From Flavobacterium panacis (GTDB taxonomy: Bacteria > Bacteroidota > Bacteroidia > Flavobacteriales > Flavobacteriaceae), in the NCBI RefSeq assembly GCF_024649945.1, contig NZ_JANKMS010000001.1:682001-746000 (forward strand): a DNA stretch of 64,000 bases, given 5' to 3'. A program made the position numbers and the translations under genes. Positions 62,109 through 64,000 of the stretch are shown here, one piece after another (position 1 is the stretch's first letter; every line of letters begins with the position of its first letter). Under the pieces are notes generated by a model that worked only from the letters and a program-made list of their open reading frames with translations, made no database searches and was not told the origin of the DNA.

Positions 62109-63518
62109 ATGAACAAATTTGATTTTGGAATTGTAGGACTCGGCGTAATGGGCCGTAACTTACTTTTAAATATCGCCAGCCATAACTTCGCGGCTGCAGG
62201 TTTAGATTTAGATACAGAAAAAGTCAATTCTCTCCAGCAGGAAGCTGATGCCAATCACACTATCGAAGCAACAACAGATGTAAAACATTTTGTAGAGCTT
62301 ATTCAACAACCAAGAGCGATTATGTTATTGGTTCCTGCGGGAAAACCAGTTGACAGCGCCATTGCTAGTTTACTTCCTCATTTAGATAAAGGAGACATCA
62401 TCATCGACGGTGGAAACACTTATTTTACAGATACTGACAGAAGATTTTTAGAATTATCTGAAAAAGGAATCCATTTCTTTGGAATGGGAATTTCTGGTGG
62501 TGAAAAAGGTGCTCGTTTCGGTCCTGCTATGATGCCAGGTGGAGATCAAAAAGCGTACGAAAGACTTCGTCCTATTTTTGAAGCAATTGCAGCAAAAGTA
62601 GATGGCGAACCTTGTGTAGAATATTTAGGAAACGGTTCTGCTGGTAACTATGTAAAAATGGTTCATAACGGAATCGAGTACGGAATCATGCAGTTGATTT
62701 CTGAGATTTATGACTTAATGAAAAGAGGTTATAACTTGGATGATGAAACGATTCAGAAAACTTTTACTGAATGGAATCAAACGGATGATTTAAGATCTTA
62801 TTTGATTGAAATTACTGGAAACATCTTAAAACAAAAAGATGAAGACGGAACGCAATTAATCAACAAAATCTCCGATTGGGCAAGATCTAAAGGTACAGGA
62901 AAATGGACTTCGCAAAACGCAATGGATTTACAAGTTCCAGTTCCAACAATCGACGCAGCAGTAAACATGCGCGATATGTCTAAAACCAAACCGGAAAGAA
63001 TTGAAGCCGCTAAAAAATTAGTTTGGAACGCTGGTGAAACCAATGTTTCTCAAAGTGAAGCCATTGCAGCTTTAAAATCGGCTATGTATTTTTCTATCGT
63101 GGTGACTTACGCTCAAGGTTTAGCGCAACTTCACACCGCTTCTAAAGAATACAACTACGGATTAAACCTAGAAACGGTTGCTAAAATCTGGCGTGGCGGA
63201 TGTATTATTCGTGCAACAATTTTAGAAGATTTCAGAAAAGCCTACCTTACAAAAGCAGATTTACCAAACTTACTTTTAGATAGCGGAATCGCTTCAAAAT
63301 TAGTAGAAAACCAATCAGGAATGAGAGCGGTTATTCAGTTTGCAGTTCAAAAAGGATTACCGGTTTCAGGATTAATGAACTCGTTGGCTTATTTTGATGC
63401 TTACCGTTCTGCAAATCTTCCAACCAATTTAATTCAGGCACAACGTGATTATTTTGGAGCGCATACTTACGAGCGTATCGATAAAGAAGGCGTTTTCCAT
63501 ACACAATGGGCTGAATAA
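62109..63518 (+). CDS. gnd: 6-phosphogluconate dehydrogenase (decarboxylating)
   Basis: The ATG at 62109 (MNKFDFGIVGLGVMGRNL) is preferred over the TTG at 62100. 469 residues, the usual length. Rossmann motif GIVGLGVMGRNLLLNIA, the signature IIDGGNTYFTDTDRR, the catalytic region GISGGEKGARFGPAMMPGG, VKMVHNGIEYGIMQ, and KGTGKWTSQNAMDL. It converts 6-phosphogluconate to ribulose-5-phosphate with NADPH production. It is followed after 30 bp by zwf, so the two oxidative pentose phosphate genes are co-transcribed. Confidence 0.97.
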   Translation: MNKFDFGIVGLGVMGRNLLLNIASHNFAAAGLDLDTEKVNSLQQEADANHTIEATTDVKHFVELIQQPRAIMLLVPAGKPVDSAIASLLPHLDKGDIIIDGGNTYFTDTDRRFLELSEKGIHFFGMGISGGEKGARFGPAMMPGGDQKAYERLRPIFEAIAAKVDGEPCVEYLGNGSAGNYVKMVHNGIEYGIMQLISEIYDLMKRGYNLDDETIQKTFTEWNQTDDLRSYLIEITGNILKQKDEDGTQLINKISDWARSKGTGKWTSQNAMDLQVPVPTIDAAVNMRDMSKTKPERIEAAKKLVWNAGETNVSQSEAIAALKSAMYFSIVVTYAQGLAQLHTASKEYNYGLNLETVAKIWRGGCIIRATILEDFRKAYLTKADLPNLLLDSGIASKLVENQSGMRAVIQFAVQKGLPVSGLMNSLAYFDAYRSANLPTNLIQAQRDYFGAHTYERIDKEGVFHTQWAE

Positions 63519-63548
63519 ACAATTAAAGCAACACAACTAAACCACACA

Positions 63549-64000
63549 ATGACTAAAAATAAACTAAAGAATCCAACAATTATAGTAATTTTTGGAGGAA
63601 CCGGAGATTTGGCAAAGAGAAAGCTCTTTCCCGCTTTTCAAAATCTGTATCTTGACGGACGTATGTCTGAAAAGTTTCAGATTATCGCTCTTGGAAGAGC
63701 TGAAAAAACCAATGAAGATTTTCGCAGTTACGTAGCTGAGAATTTAGATCTTTTTTCAAGAAAAAAAGCAAGCAATGATCCAGAAACAGAAAAGTTTCTT
63801 TCTCATATCACGTACCACAGCCTTGATATTGACAAAGAAGAATCATACATCGGATTAAACGAAAAAATCAACAATTTTGATCTGGCTTTTGGCGAACGCG
63901 CTAATCGTCTTTTCTATCTTTCGATTACGCCTTCTTTTATTTCGACAATTTCGAGCAATATCAAGAAAATTGGATTGGCTGCAAATCCGAAACAAGATCG
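63549..64000 (+). CDS. zwf: Glucose-6-phosphate 1-dehydrogenase, N-terminal part, cut by window edge
   Basis: Open from the ATG at 63549 to the window end, 150 codons. The NADP-binding start NPTIIVIFGGTGDLAKRKLFPAFQNLYLDG is typical; LGRAEKTNEDFRSYV and RLFYLSITPSFISTI follow. The substrate site (RIDHYLGK) is outside the window. First enzyme of the oxidative pentose phosphate pathway. Confidence 0.96.
   Translation, partial: MTKNKLKNPTIIVIFGGTGDLAKRKLFPAFQNLYLDGRMSEKFQIIALGRAEKTNEDFRSYVAENLDLFSRKKASNDPETEKFLSHITYHSLDIDKEESYIGLNEKINNFDLAFGERANRLFYLSITPSFISTISSNIKKIGLAANPKQD

Overview
The window looks like a chromosomal segment of a Flavobacterium-type Bacteroidota. The evidence is the low GC content, SusC/SusD pairs, ECF sigma/FecR pairs, LytTR two-component systems, Bacteroidota-type TAnnTTTG promoter boxes, weak Shine-Dalgarno signals, and many intergenic inverted repeats rich in 'gccactaat', 'cgcaaag' and 'gtcatttcg' words. 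No tRNA, rRNA, CRISPR array, integrase or transposase gene was seen.

Layout. 1-2.1 kb (minus): a probable copper/metal module, made of a small CNGRCEL protein, a lipoprotein and a TonB receptor cut by the window edge. 2.3-5.3 kb: a small ORF, a degenerate isochorismatase-like gene and a membrane TPR/AraC regulator. 5.5-20.2 kb (plus): a long locus of ECF sigma, FecR, STN-containing SusC, SusD, thioredoxin-domain protein, S9 peptidase and M16 peptidase. It reads as a signal-controlled peptide capture and degradation system. 20.4-22.7 kb: an AraC regulator and two poorly characterised proteins. 22.7-31 kb (minus): a tripartite RND efflux pump, a 0.5-kb palindromic repeat mosaic, and a LytTR response regulator with its LytS-like kinase. 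31-36 kb: FabH, a universal stress protein, an NTF2-like protein, a nitronate monooxygenase, a DoxX-like protein and a 26-residue lipoprotein. 36.3-44.4 kb (minus): a second LytTR/kinase pair, DUF1223, Ohr, an alpha/beta hydrolase, a cupin and a large Tyr/Gly-rich lipoprotein.

44.8-45.2 kb holds a short Trp-rich leader-like ORF inside a 20-bp direct repeat, upstream of a small conserved-looking gene. 45.4-55.6 kb is a defence island: McrBC (plus) converges on a type I R-M operon, hsdR-hsdM-hsdS (minus), that ends in a SIR2-domain gene. 55.9-64 kb: a ChaA-like cation/proton antiporter; a second ECF sigma/FecR operon whose output is an STN protein with about ten short 'GLQxAGIxN' repeats instead of a TonB receptor; a sterol-desaturase-family hydroxylase with an overlapping small gene; and gnd followed by zwf (cut by the window edge) of the oxidative pentose phosphate pathway.

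The strongest leads are the Trp-rich leader ORF, the SIR2 gene in the R-M operon, the two tandem hairpins with identical hexaloops in front of susC, the sigma/FecR/STN-repeat operon, and the families of long, near-perfect palindromic repeats between 16.9 and 41.8 kb.
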